Below are positions 1-9,204 of a DNA stretch of 32,103 nt, piece by piece. The stretch lies in NCBI GenBank assembly GCA_020048105.1, contig JAIFMW010000056.1:1-32103 (forward strand), given 5' to 3'. The notes below the pieces were generated by a model. That model saw nothing but the letters and a program-made list of their open reading frames with translations. It had not been told where the DNA came from and did no database searches. Every line of letters begins with the position of its first letter. Within the stretch, counting starts at the first letter, position 1. The translations under genes and the position numbers were made by a program. Source of the stretch: Deltaproteobacteria bacterium (GTDB taxonomy: Bacteria > Acidobacteriota > Holophagae > Holophagales > Holophagaceae).

Positions 1-1072
1 CCAGGGCCTCGTCGTAGCCAATTTTTACGGCCACACGACCTCGGTGGTGGTGGGCTGCCGCACGGAAGCCCTCCTCCAGAACGGGATCACCTGCCCCCAA
101 AATAGCCAACTGGGCATCCATTTTCACCAAGCGGTCCACATTGGCCAACACTAGATCCAAACCTTTCTGGGTGACGAGGCGGCTGACCACGGCGAAGAGC
201 GGCGTAGTGGGCAATTCCTTCAGGTGCAGTTCTCGCTGGAGGGTGTTCTTGCAGACCATTTTTCCCGAACGATGTCGAGCATCGAAATGGGTCGCCAAAT
301 GGGGGCTGTGCGCTGGATTCCAAACCCGCCCATCTACGCCGTTCAGAATGCCTACGAGGTCATGCTTTCGGTGACTGAGCAGCCCATCCAACCCTTCGCC
401 CAACTCCGGCCCCTGAATCTCCTGGGCGTAGGTGGGACTCACCGTCGTAAGGCGGTCTGCGAAGAAAAGACCGCCTTTCAAAAAATTGATTCGCCCATGG
501 AATTCGATTCCATCCATCTGGAAGGACTCGGGCGGAAGGGCTAGCTTCGTTAGAATTTCCGGTTCAAAAACACCTTGGTACGCCAGGTTATGGACGGTCA
601 TAACCGTGGCGGGACGATCCCCTTCCCAAAAGCGGAGGTAGGCCGGAGCGAGGGCGGTTTGCCAGTCATGGCAGTGAAGGATATTTGGCCGCCAGTGCCG
701 CGAATCTCCGTGTTTGGCGAGCCAAGCCGCAGCAAAGGAAAAGGCACCGAACCGCACATGGCTATCGCCGGTGTCCTCGTAAGGCCCCCCGGGTCGATCA
801 AACAGGTAAGGAGCATCCAGCAAGTAGATCGGAACACCATCCTGGGTTCGGTCCAGCAGGATCCGAGCGTCGCCGGTGTCCAGGAGATCAGGGATATGCC
901 CGACCACTTCCGCATCGGGAAAGGCCTTTTTCAGAGCCGGATAGGCGGGCAAAAACAAGCGGGCCTTCAGTCCTAAGGCTCGCTGGGCTGGAGGAAGGGC
1001 CGCCAGGACATCGCCCAACCCCCCGACTTTGACCCAGGGAAAGAGTTCAGCAGCTGCATGGAGTATTCGCAT
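1..1072 (-). CDS. glgA: Glycogen/starch synthase (partial, runs off the left edge of the window)
   Basis: Read on the minus strand: MRILHAAAELFPWVKVGGLGDVLAALP..., TVMTVHNLAYQGVF, NGVDGRVWNP, FAVVSRLVTQKGLDL; typical GT5 glycogen synthase motifs. No stop in the window, so absent from the ORF track. Confidence 0.93.
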   Translation of the reverse strand, partial: MRILHAAAELFPWVKVGGLGDVLAALPPAQRALGLKARLFLPAYPALKKAFPDAEVVGHIPDLLDTGDARILLDRTQDGVPIYLLDAPYLFDRPGGPYEDTGDSHVRFGAFSFAAAWLAKHGDSRHWRPNILHCHDWQTALAPAYLRFWEGDRPATVMTVHNLAYQGVFEPEILTKLALPPESFQMDGIEFHGRINFLKGGLFFADRLTTVSPTYAQEIQGPELGEGLDGLLSHRKHDLVGILNGVDGRVWNPAHSPHLATHFDARHRSGKMVCKNTLQRELHLKELPTTPLFAVVSRLVTQKGLDLVLANVDRLVKMDAQLAILGAGDPVLEEGFRAAAHHHRGRVAVKIGYDEAL

Positions 1073-1076
1073 ACCT

Positions 1077-2342
1077 TTACGATACCAAGCGATCCACCAT
1101 CTCCTGCGAGATCAGCGTGATGCCATTGGCGGTGCGATAAAACCGGCGGGCATCGGCTTCGGGATCCTCCCCCACCACCAAGCCGGGAGGGATACGGGTG
1201 CCCCTGGCTACAACCACGCGCCGAAGGCGAGCCCCTCCCCCGATATCCGCCTTGGGTAATACAACGCATTCGATCAGATGGGCGTGAGAATGCACACAGA
1301 CCTCGGAGAACAGCAGGGATTGATAGACCGTTGCCCCGGAAACGATACAACCACCGCTAAGCACGCTGGCAATGGCCAGCCCGTTCCGATGGGGACCACT
1401 GTGCACAAATTTGGCCCCAGGTAACTGCTGCTGATAGGTGAAGATTGGCCAATCGGCATCGTAGAGATTGAGCGCTGGATCCACGTAGGTCAGCTCCATG
1501 TTCGCTTCCCAATAGGCATCTACGGTCCCGACGTCTCGCCAGTACGGAGGCTTGTCTAGATTTTTCACACAACTTTTTTCGTACCGATGGGCAAAGACTC
1601 GGGCTCTAGAAATGAGGTAAGGGATCAGATCTTTGCCAAAGTCGTGAGAGGAGTTGGGGTCCTCTGCGTCCCGTATCAACTCCCGGAAAAGGAAATCGGC
1701 TTTAAACAAGTAGATACCCATGGAGGCCAAGCAAATGCCCGGCTTACCGGGAATACAAGGTGGATCCTCCGATTTTTCGACAAAACCCGTAATGCGGCCT
1801 TCTTCATCCACTTGGGCCACGCCAAATTCCTTGGCCAAGGCTTGCGGAACCTCCAGGCAGGCCACGGTCATGTCAGCTTCCAGACAAAGGTGGTCTTCTA
1901 GAAATAGGCGGTAATCCATTTTGTAGACATGGTCGCCCGCCAAGATCAAAACGTTCTCGGGATTGTGGTCCCGGATATTGGGAATGTTTTGGTACACAGC
2001 ATCGGCAGTTCCCGTGTACCACATATCGTTTTCGAGCACCTGCTGGGCCGGTAAAACGTGTACAAACTCATCCAGAATGGCGGGGAGAAAATTCCAACCG
2101 AACTGAATGTGCTCCAGCAACCGGTGCGAGTTGTACTGTGTGAGCACGACAATGCGCCGAAAAGCGGAATTGACACAGTTCGACATGGCAAAATCGATGA
2201 TTCGATACTTGCCCCCAAAATCAAGGCCTGGCTTGGATAACTCGCGAGTGAGATCCATCAGGCGACTACCCCGCCCTCCGGCCATGATCACCGCAACGGT
2301 ATATTTCGGCGCGTGGCAGATGTCTCGGACCGATAACTGCAT
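1077..2342 (-). CDS. glgC: Glucose-1-phosphate adenylyltransferase
   Basis: VAVIMAGGRGSRLMDLTRELSKPGLDFGGKYRIIDFAMSNCVNS; start MQLSVRDI preceded by AGGAG. The track ORF extends upstream to 2420. Sits 4 nt upstream of glgA. Confidence 0.93.
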   Translation of the reverse strand: MQLSVRDICHAPKYTVAVIMAGGRGSRLMDLTRELSKPGLDFGGKYRIIDFAMSNCVNSAFRRIVVLTQYNSHRLLEHIQFGWNFLPAILDEFVHVLPAQQVLENDMWYTGTADAVYQNIPNIRDHNPENVLILAGDHVYKMDYRLFLEDHLCLEADMTVACLEVPQALAKEFGVAQVDEEGRITGFVEKSEDPPCIPGKPGICLASMGIYLFKADFLFRELIRDAEDPNSSHDFGKDLIPYLISRARVFAHRYEKSCVKNLDKPPYWRDVGTVDAYWEANMELTYVDPALNLYDADWPIFTYQQQLPGAKFVHSGPHRNGLAIASVLSGGCIVSGATVYQSLLFSEVCVHSHAHLIECVVLPKADIGGGARLRRVVVARGTRIPPGLVVGEDPEADARRFYRTANGITLISQEMVDRLVS

Positions 2343-2454
2343 CAGATGCTCCTGAAGGAATGATCGGATTGAGAAATGGCGCTTTTGTTCTATTAAAGGC
2401 ATCGGACTCATGGGAACCAACCATGAATTTCAGCAACTGTGATAGCGTTCTGGC

Positions 2455-4014
2455 ATGCCGTCTCAACAGCCTGCATCCAGCCACCAGCAAAAAGATCACG
2501 CCAGGGTGCTCATCGACGCCTTCCATGAGGCCATCCTGATTCAAGATCCCGAATCTGGAATCATTCTGGATGCAAACATCGCCGCCTGTAATCTTTATGG
2601 CTATTCAAGAGAGCAACTAATGACCCTCAGCATGGGGGATTTAAGTGTAGGCATTGCCCCCTGTGCCCATGAAGATGCCCTGGGCTGGATGCGCAAAGCC
2701 GCCGAAGGGAATCCACAATCCTTCGATTGGCTGGCCCAAAGCAAAAAAGGACGAATTTTCTGGGTGGAGATAAACCTTCACCTAGCGGTGCTGGATGGCG
2801 TAGGGAAACTGCTCGCAACCATTCGCGATATCGGGGACCGGAAGCGCCTTGAGTCCGAACACAAGGCTCGCCTTAAGCACGCCGAGGCTGAGAATGCAGT
2901 GCTGTTGGCCCTTGCGGAGGCCGGATCCGATTTTCAGCAAGCCCTCAACCTCATCGCCCACCATTTGGCCACCAACGTCGGCGATCTCGCAGTCATCGAA
3001 TTGCTGGATGAAGAGGGTCACCTTTCTCCCAAGGCAGTGGATCAACCCTACCTCGATGGCCAGGGCGTACTGCCCCGAATCGAGGACCTGAACACCTCGA
3101 CGCCTGAGGATTCACCGCAGAAGCGAGTCGCGGTGTCTGGCCAAGCTTTACGCCTGGATGATCCATCGGGTGCAAAAATCCGGACCGAACTGCGACCGGA
3201 ATTCCATCCTTTCACTCTTCGGTACAACGCTCATAGCTTGCTAATCGTGCCCCTTCGATCCCACGGGACGAATTTGGGCACCATCACCTTGGTCAAAGGC
3301 TCCGCCAGCCGCCCTTATTCGGCCGAAGATCATTCTCGAGTCCAAAACCTCGCCGACCGGGCAGGTCTCTCCCTGACCAACGCCAAACTATTCAGTGAGA
3401 ATCTCGAACAGGCCAACCAACTTCGGGAAGCCAATGTCGAACTGGAAGGCCGGGTTGCTGCACGCACGGCCGAACTGGAGGCCCTCAACCTCCGCCTCAA
3501 GCAAATGGCCATTGAAGACACCCTCACGGGCCTCCCCAATCGGCGGCGATTCAATGAGGTCATGGACGAGGAGGTTCGACGCGCCCGACGCTCCAGTGAA
3601 GCCTTCTCCCTGCTTATGTGCGACGTCGATTTCTTCAAGCGGTATAACGATCACTATGGCCACCAGGGCGGGGACGAATGCCTGCGGGCCGTGGGCGCTG
3701 TGATGCGCGAAGTCTTCCAACGGGCTGGAGAAATGCCCGCACGCTATGGTGGCGAGGAGTTTGCCGTCGTCCTACCGGGCCTGAGCGAAGCCGAGGCGAG
3801 CCTTGTGGCCGAAAAACTCCTGAAGGCTCTCGCCGCCCGCGCCCTTCCTCATGCCCTTTCTGACGCTGCGCCCCACGTGTCCCTAAGTATCGGGCAAGCC
3901 ACTGCCTTGGTAGACCATGGAAAAGATGTGGAATGGTTCGTGGCACGAGCCGACGAGGCTCTCTACCGAGCCAAGGCCGCTGGGCGAAATCGAGTGTGCG
4001 TTGCAAAGTTGTAA
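2455..4014 (+). CDS. PAS-GAF-GGDEF diguanylate cyclase
   Basis: N-terminal PAS-like region (DAFHEAILIQDPESGIILDANIAACNLYGYSREQL), GAF-like middle, coiled coil, DTLTGLPNRRRF ... RYGGEEFAVVLPG. Confidence 0.9.
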   Translation: MPSQQPASSHQQKDHARVLIDAFHEAILIQDPESGIILDANIAACNLYGYSREQLMTLSMGDLSVGIAPCAHEDALGWMRKAAEGNPQSFDWLAQSKKGRIFWVEINLHLAVLDGVGKLLATIRDIGDRKRLESEHKARLKHAEAENAVLLALAEAGSDFQQALNLIAHHLATNVGDLAVIELLDEEGHLSPKAVDQPYLDGQGVLPRIEDLNTSTPEDSPQKRVAVSGQALRLDDPSGAKIRTELRPEFHPFTLRYNAHSLLIVPLRSHGTNLGTITLVKGSASRPYSAEDHSRVQNLADRAGLSLTNAKLFSENLEQANQLREANVELEGRVAARTAELEALNLRLKQMAIEDTLTGLPNRRRFNEVMDEEVRRARRSSEAFSLLMCDVDFFKRYNDHYGHQGGDECLRAVGAVMREVFQRAGEMPARYGGEEFAVVLPGLSEAEASLVAEKLLKALAARALPHALSDAAPHVSLSIGQATALVDHGKDVEWFVARADEALYRAKAAGRNRVCVAKL

Positions 4015-4032
4015 TTTATCGTTCTGATTATC

Positions 4033-4058
4033 CTGAAACCCTTAAGTTTGAGGGTCAG
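4033..4058. terminator. Possible short bidirectional terminator between convergent genes
   Basis: CTGA-AA-CCCT ... AGGG-TCAG hairpin between the GGDEF gene stop and the kinase gene stop; short, with a 2-nt bulge. Confidence 0.3.
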
Positions 4059-5965
4059 TTTCCAACGACAAATCGGATGGGTGGCAGGTCCGGCCTCACG
4101 TCCACACTCTTGGAAGCAGAACGCCCCTGGATGGATACCGTGTGCCGCCCTGCAGCGACCCGAATGGGCGTGCTGCCATCGCTATCCACACCGGTGGGTC
4201 GACCATCGATCATCACAATATCGCCCGCTGGATGGAACACGGTGATACCAACCAAGACCGGAAGACTGATGTTCACGGTTTGCCCCGGCTGAACAATCAC
4301 CGACTTCGTTTCCTTGTAATACACTCCGGGATTGGTGAATTCCAGCTCGTGTTTGCCGGAACGGACAGAGAGTTTCGAAGTGCCCGTAATCTCTCCCAGA
4401 TCTTTGTTGTTTAGGCGGACCTTCACACTAAACCCACCACTGGAACGCAAGAATCCTGGGGCATTAGCATCCACGGTCTTGATATCACCCGTAGTCACGG
4501 CCTCGGAATGAGGCATCAGGGTGTAAACCTGTGAACGGGGAAATTCACCTTCTCGGTAGGTTGGGCTCAGGGTAAGGTCACCCTTGGAAAACGTAATCCG
4601 GTGGGCTTTCCCGTGATTCCATTCGACAGTCAAAGGAGTTACCCCGGCGAGGGAGACCTCGTCCATTACGACCTTGGCTCCCTGTGGGATCGTATCCAAA
4701 ATCTCCTGAGTCACCAGGGCCTGCAGTTCAATGGTGGGCGCTTTATCGCTGCCGGTGTATTGAAATTCGGCCGGTTTGAAACCTTCGCGATCCAGGGTCA
4801 CTTTCTCCCCCTTTTTCAGCGATAGTGTCACCGGCGTTTCGCCCGCAAAGACCCCCTGCTTCATCACCCGCGCGGAAAGAGGCGCCGTTTTGATGAGAAC
4901 CGGGGTGCCCGTACCCTTGAAGAGAATCCAGCCCCCAACACCCAGGCCGGCGATAACGAAGGGCGCCCAAATCCAACGGCCCATGCCCCCCGATTTCTGC
5001 ATTTTCTCGGGCGGCATATACATCGTTTCCTCGTGGGAACGCGCCAGGATCGGTGGGGAGGCGCTCCCTGCTCCAATCTTCAGAACGCCCATTATCTCCA
5101 TACGGGTGTCGGCATCCATTGTCGAGGCAGCATCCAGGAGATCCCGCAGAAATGCTGTGCATGTCGGATAACGATCATCGGCACTCTTAGCCAGCACCCG
5201 GGAGAAAACCCGATGCCAACCTTCTGGAAGTAACCCCATCACCGGAGGCTTAACATCCACCGGTGGCTCGTTGACGATCTTATACAAAATGGTATTGATG
5301 GAAGTTCCCGGAAACGGCAGGGTTCCAGCCAACATTTCAAAGACAAGCACGCCGAAGCTGAAGATATCGGAGCGCAGTGTTGCTTGGCCTTCTCGGATCT
5401 GTTCAGGGCTGGCGTAGCTCGGCGTGCCTAGAAAGGTGCCGGTCTGGGTCAGGCTGGCGTCCTCGCGTTTGGCGATGCCGAAATCCATGAGTTTGGGGCG
5501 CCCGTCCTCCGTCATCATCACGTTCCCAGGCTTCACATCGCGATGAACGATGCCATGGCTATGGGCATGATCGAGAGCCACCGCAATACCCGCAGCGATC
5601 CGGAGCTTGGTTTTGAGCTCCATGGTGTGGATATCGCCCGACTTGATGTAGGAATCCAGCGGCCTGCCACTAACGAATTCCATGGCTAAGAACGGTCCTA
5701 CCTCGCTGTCACCTACATCGTAGATTGTGACAATCCCAGGATCATTCAAAACTCCGGAAACCTCGGCCTCGCGCTGAAAACGAGCCAGAAATTCACTGCG
5801 ATCACTCTCGCTTCGAATCGCATCGAGCTTCACCACCTTAATGGCGAGCTTGCGTTTGATGCGGGGATCCTCGGCTAGGTAGACACTGCCCATGGCGCCA
5901 GCGCCGAGGAGACGCTTGATCTCGTAGCGGCCGATCATCTTGGGGAGATTTTCGGATTCGTTCAT
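4055..5965 (-). CDS. PknB-type Ser/Thr protein kinase with TM helix and PEGA-like extracytoplasmic repeats
   Basis: YEIKRLLGAGAMGSVYLAED, HRDVKPGNVMM, DFGIAK, GTPSYASPEQ; TM WIWAPFVIAGLGVGGWILF; PEGA-like segments (GVFAGETPVTLSLKKGEKVTLDREGF, DGRPTGVDSDGSTPIRVAAGRHTVSI). Confidence 0.93.
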   Translation of the reverse strand: MNESENLPKMIGRYEIKRLLGAGAMGSVYLAEDPRIKRKLAIKVVKLDAIRSESDRSEFLARFQREAEVSGVLNDPGIVTIYDVGDSEVGPFLAMEFVSGRPLDSYIKSGDIHTMELKTKLRIAAGIAVALDHAHSHGIVHRDVKPGNVMMTEDGRPKLMDFGIAKREDASLTQTGTFLGTPSYASPEQIREGQATLRSDIFSFGVLVFEMLAGTLPFPGTSINTILYKIVNEPPVDVKPPVMGLLPEGWHRVFSRVLAKSADDRYPTCTAFLRDLLDAASTMDADTRMEIMGVLKIGAGSASPPILARSHEETMYMPPEKMQKSGGMGRWIWAPFVIAGLGVGGWILFKGTGTPVLIKTAPLSARVMKQGVFAGETPVTLSLKKGEKVTLDREGFKPAEFQYTGSDKAPTIELQALVTQEILDTIPQGAKVVMDEVSLAGVTPLTVEWNHGKAHRITFSKGDLTLSPTYREGEFPRSQVYTLMPHSEAVTTGDIKTVDANAPGFLRSSGGFSVKVRLNNKDLGEITGTSKLSVRSGKHELEFTNPGVYYKETKSVIVQPGQTVNISLPVLVGITVFHPAGDIVMIDGRPTGVDSDGSTPIRVAAGRHTVSIQGRSASKSVDVRPDLPPIRFVVGN

Positions 5966-6110
5966 ATCAACTCGCTTAGGAACATAGACAGCCTATCTCG
6001 ATTGCCACTTGGATCCGGCAAAAAATCACAGGAGATTTTCCAAATATTCCTGGCAGAATAATGCATTGCTCGCTATGAAAGCGCGCACTACCCAGGGGAT
6101 CAATTCCACC

Positions 6111-7634
6111 ATGGAAATTTTCAAGACGTCCATCCTCGTTGTCTACTTCAGCATCCTGGTCGTATTGAGCATCTACGGTGCTCATCGACTTTACATGCTG
6201 CTGCTTTATTTCCGACACAAGAATGAGGCACCGGTGCCCAAGGGTGGGGCCGATTACCGCCCCCATGTCACGGTCCAATTGGCCGTCTTCAACGAAATGA
6301 ACGTAGTCGAGCGCCTGATGGAATACGTCGTGCGCATGCGTTGGCCCAAGGAGAAACTCGAAATTCAGATGCTCGATGATTCCACGGACGGCACTGTGGC
6401 GGTTTGCCAAGCAATCTGCGATAAATACCGCGCCCTGGGTTATGACATTAGCTATATCCACCGGGATGACCGCACGGGATTCAAGGCTGGCGCCCTGAAT
6501 AATGGCCTGAAATCCGCCAAGGGCGAGTTCGTTGCCATGTTCGATGCCGATTTCCTGCCCACCGAAGACTTTCTTGAGTTGGCCGTTCCGCATTTCGCCG
6601 ATGACAACGTTGCCTTCATTCAAGGCTGCTGGGATCACCTAAACCGCGATTTCTCCCTCCTTACGCAGGTTCAAGCCATCCTGCTCGACGGCCATTTCGT
6701 TTTCGAGCACACCGCCCGGAATCGATCGAAGGCCTTCTTTAACTTCAGCGGAACGGCTGGAATGTGGCGTGTTTCCGCCATCGCCGATGCCGGCGGTTGG
6801 GAACACGACACCATCACTGAAGACGCCGATCTCAGCTACCGCGCGCAACTCAAGGGCTGGCGGGGAGTTTACCTCAAGGATCTCGTCGTCCCCGCCGAGC
6901 TTCCTGTTGAAGTCAACGCCTTCAAGAGTCAGCAGCATCGTTGGGCCAAGGGCAATGCCCAGGTCATCCGTAAACTCATGCTCACGATCTGGAAGAGCAA
7001 GGCCAGCCTGCACACCAAACTTGAGTGCTGGTTCCATCTCACCGCTAACTGCAACTACCTGCTGATGGTCATCCTGGCCGTCATCATGGTGCCCTGCATG
7101 GTCATTCGGGCGGGCACGCCTTGGTACGTGCTGCTGGCCACCGACGCCCCCTTCTTCCTGCTCAATGCCGTTAGCGTGGGCCTCTATTTCGGCCTTTCTC
7201 AGCGCGAAGTTAAGAACAATAAGAACTGGACCAAACGCCTGAAATATGTGCCCGGCCTCATGAGCCTTGGTATTGGTCTTGGCTTGAATCAGGCCAAGGG
7301 AGTGCTGGAAGGTTTCTTCACCAACGATATTGAATTCAAACGCACCCCCAAACTGGGCGTGGACGAGAATGGCAATGCCCCAACCAGCCGCAAGGCCTAC
7401 AAGGTGCCCAAGAGTCTGATTTCTTTCCTGGAACTGGCATTCGCAATCTACTACTTTGGCGCACTGCTCGGCGCCATTTGGATCCGCAAATGGGCTTCAG
7501 TCCCTTTCCTCTGGCTCTTCTTCAGTGGATTCGCCTACATCAGCTTCATGTCTCTGGCCAATGTCCAAATCTTCCGTCGCTTGGCGATGGATGAGCTTGA
7601 GGACCTAGAGACCGAGCACGATCACGTTCAGTAA
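6111..7634 (+). CDS. Family 2 glycosyltransferase, cellulose synthase/CslA-like, multi-pass membrane
   Basis: MLDDSTDGT, FDADFLP, TEDADLSYR, QQHRWAKG (D,D,D,QxxRW signature), several TM segments. Start uncertain: 6009, 6075 or 6111. Confidence 0.9.
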   Translation: MEIFKTSILVVYFSILVVLSIYGAHRLYMLLLYFRHKNEAPVPKGGADYRPHVTVQLAVFNEMNVVERLMEYVVRMRWPKEKLEIQMLDDSTDGTVAVCQAICDKYRALGYDISYIHRDDRTGFKAGALNNGLKSAKGEFVAMFDADFLPTEDFLELAVPHFADDNVAFIQGCWDHLNRDFSLLTQVQAILLDGHFVFEHTARNRSKAFFNFSGTAGMWRVSAIADAGGWEHDTITEDADLSYRAQLKGWRGVYLKDLVVPAELPVEVNAFKSQQHRWAKGNAQVIRKLMLTIWKSKASLHTKLECWFHLTANCNYLLMVILAVIMVPCMVIRAGTPWYVLLATDAPFFLLNAVSVGLYFGLSQREVKNNKNWTKRLKYVPGLMSLGIGLGLNQAKGVLEGFFTNDIEFKRTPKLGVDENGNAPTSRKAYKVPKSLISFLELAFAIYYFGALLGAIWIRKWASVPFLWLFFSGFAYISFMSLANVQIFRRLAMDELEDLETEHDHVQ

Positions 7635-7640
7635 AATCCC

Positions 7641-7913
7641 ATGCCCAAAGCTCGGCGCCTCAGCGCGGTCGCACTTCGCTACCAGCCAGAAGCGCCGTTT
7701 TTTGATTCTGCACCACGCTTGATCGCCAAGGGTCAGGGGCTCTTGGCGGATCGAATTCTGGAGATTGGTCGCAGGAATGGCGTACCTATCGAGCAAAATC
7801 CAGATCTGCTTTCTCTCCTGGAACCACTCGATGTGAATCGAATCATTCCTCAGGAACTCTTTCAGGCCGTTGCGATTGTGCTGGCAGCACTTTACCGGGC
7901 GAATCATCCGTGA
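7641..7913 (+). CDS. Stand-alone FlhB/EscU C-terminal-domain-like protein
   Basis: AVALRYQPEAPFFDSAPRLIAKGQGLLADRILEIGRRNGVPIEQNPDLLSLLEPLDVNRIIPQELFQAVAIVLAALYR matches the FlhB cytoplasmic C-domain pattern (AVALxY...APxxxAKG...A...NxVPI...IPxxLfqAVAxVLA). Confidence 0.85.
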   Translation: MPKARRLSAVALRYQPEAPFFDSAPRLIAKGQGLLADRILEIGRRNGVPIEQNPDLLSLLEPLDVNRIIPQELFQAVAIVLAALYRANHP

Positions 7914-8782
7914 TCGATCTCCATTGCCATTCCTGTTTCAGCGATGGAACCGATGAGCCTGAGGCCTTGGCGATCAAGGGCGATGAACTTGGAATAAGCG
8001 CTCTGGCGTTGACCGATCACGACACGCTGGAGGGTCTGCCTCGCTTTTTGGCCATGCAGCCCCAGGTTACAACTCGGCTGGTTCCCGGAATCGAGCTGAG
8101 CTGCCGTTTCCTCGGCAAGGAATTGCATATTTTGGGACTACTGGTCGATCCCCAGAATCGAGAATTTCGTGCGCGCATCGACGAAGTGCGGACCCGGCGT
8201 AATCAACGCAACGTCAAGCTGATCGAGCGCCTCCAATCTCTAGGTATTTCAATCAGCCTGGAGGCCGTCCGGCAGTGGGCTCCCTCCGGCCTTGTCTCTC
8301 GCACGCACTTTGCCCGGCAACTCGCCGCCCTGGGAACGGTGGGCAATCCCCCCGAAGCCTTTCGGAAACTCATTGGGGAAAACGGTTCCGCCTTCGTCCC
8401 CTTCCAAGAGCTTAGCCCTACCGAAGCCGCTCAGTGGATCCACGAAGCAGGCGGTGTTGCCCTAGTCGCCCACCCGGGTCGGTTTGCCGCCGGGCGATTC
8501 ATTTGGAACGAAGCCATGAGCGAGCTCCAACGTGCTGGAATCGACGGCTTTGAAGCCTATTACAGTGAATATGGTCCTGCGGAGCAGCGCTACTTTCTCG
8601 AGCTCGCCGCAAGCCTGGGAATGCTTCCGAGTGGCGGCAGTGATTATCACGGCGCCAATAAACCTGGCCTGGAATTGGGCCGAGGACGTGGAAGCCTGAT
8701 AATCCCAGAATCCGTCCTGGAGAATCTGGAAGCCGCGCGCCCCCGAAACCACAATGGGACCTTCCACCAGCGGATATCATAA
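7910..8782 (+). CDS. PHP-domain phosphoesterase (RNase AM/YciV-like)
   Basis: MIDLHCHSCFSDGTDEPEAL, ALTDHDTLEG, PGIELSC, LVAHPGR, GSDYHG. GTG start overlaps the upstream stop (GTGA). Confidence 0.9.
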   Translation: MIDLHCHSCFSDGTDEPEALAIKGDELGISALALTDHDTLEGLPRFLAMQPQVTTRLVPGIELSCRFLGKELHILGLLVDPQNREFRARIDEVRTRRNQRNVKLIERLQSLGISISLEAVRQWAPSGLVSRTHFARQLAALGTVGNPPEAFRKLIGENGSAFVPFQELSPTEAAQWIHEAGGVALVAHPGRFAAGRFIWNEAMSELQRAGIDGFEAYYSEYGPAEQRYFLELAASLGMLPSGGSDYHGANKPGLELGRGRGSLIIPESVLENLEAARPRNHNGTFHQRIS

Positions 8783-8805
8783 GACTTCGTACCTAAGGAT
8801 ATGAA

Positions 8806-9204
8806 ATGCCCAAGAAAATCCTGCTCGTTGAGGATGATGCCATCAACGTGAAATTCATGAAGGTGGTCCTGACCCGAAAGGGCGGCTTTGAGGTATTGGT
8901 CAGCGAAGACGTTGACGAGATTGTAAATTTGGCCGCCAGCGGTGAACTCGACGCAATCCTAATGGATATAAGCCTTTCCAGGTCCACCCATGAAGGACAG
9001 AAAGTCGACGGAGTCTTCATCACCAAGCTTCTGAAACAGAATCCGGCGACGGCCAAGGTTCCCATCATTCTTGCTACGGCTCATGCCATGTTTGGCGATC
9101 GAGAACGGTTCCTGGCAGAAACCGGCGCAGAGCACTACATTGCCAAGCCAATCCATGATCCAGATTTATTCCTGGCAGAAATCCGGAAGGTTGTCCCCGA
9201 ATGA
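8806..9204 (+). CDS. Single-domain response regulator (CheY-like)
   Basis: ILLVEDDAINVKFMK, DAILMDISL, IILATAHA, HYIAKPI; receiver fold without an output domain. Confidence 0.9.
   Translation: MPKKILLVEDDAINVKFMKVVLTRKGGFEVLVSEDVDEIVNLAASGELDAILMDISLSRSTHEGQKVDGVFITKLLKQNPATAKVPIILATAHAMFGDRERFLAETGAEHYIAKPIHDPDLFLAEIRKVVPE

Noticed and set aside
5976-6638. 220-aa minus-strand ORF upstream of the kinase
   Set aside because: Mostly antisense to the GT2 coding region; no recognised domain.
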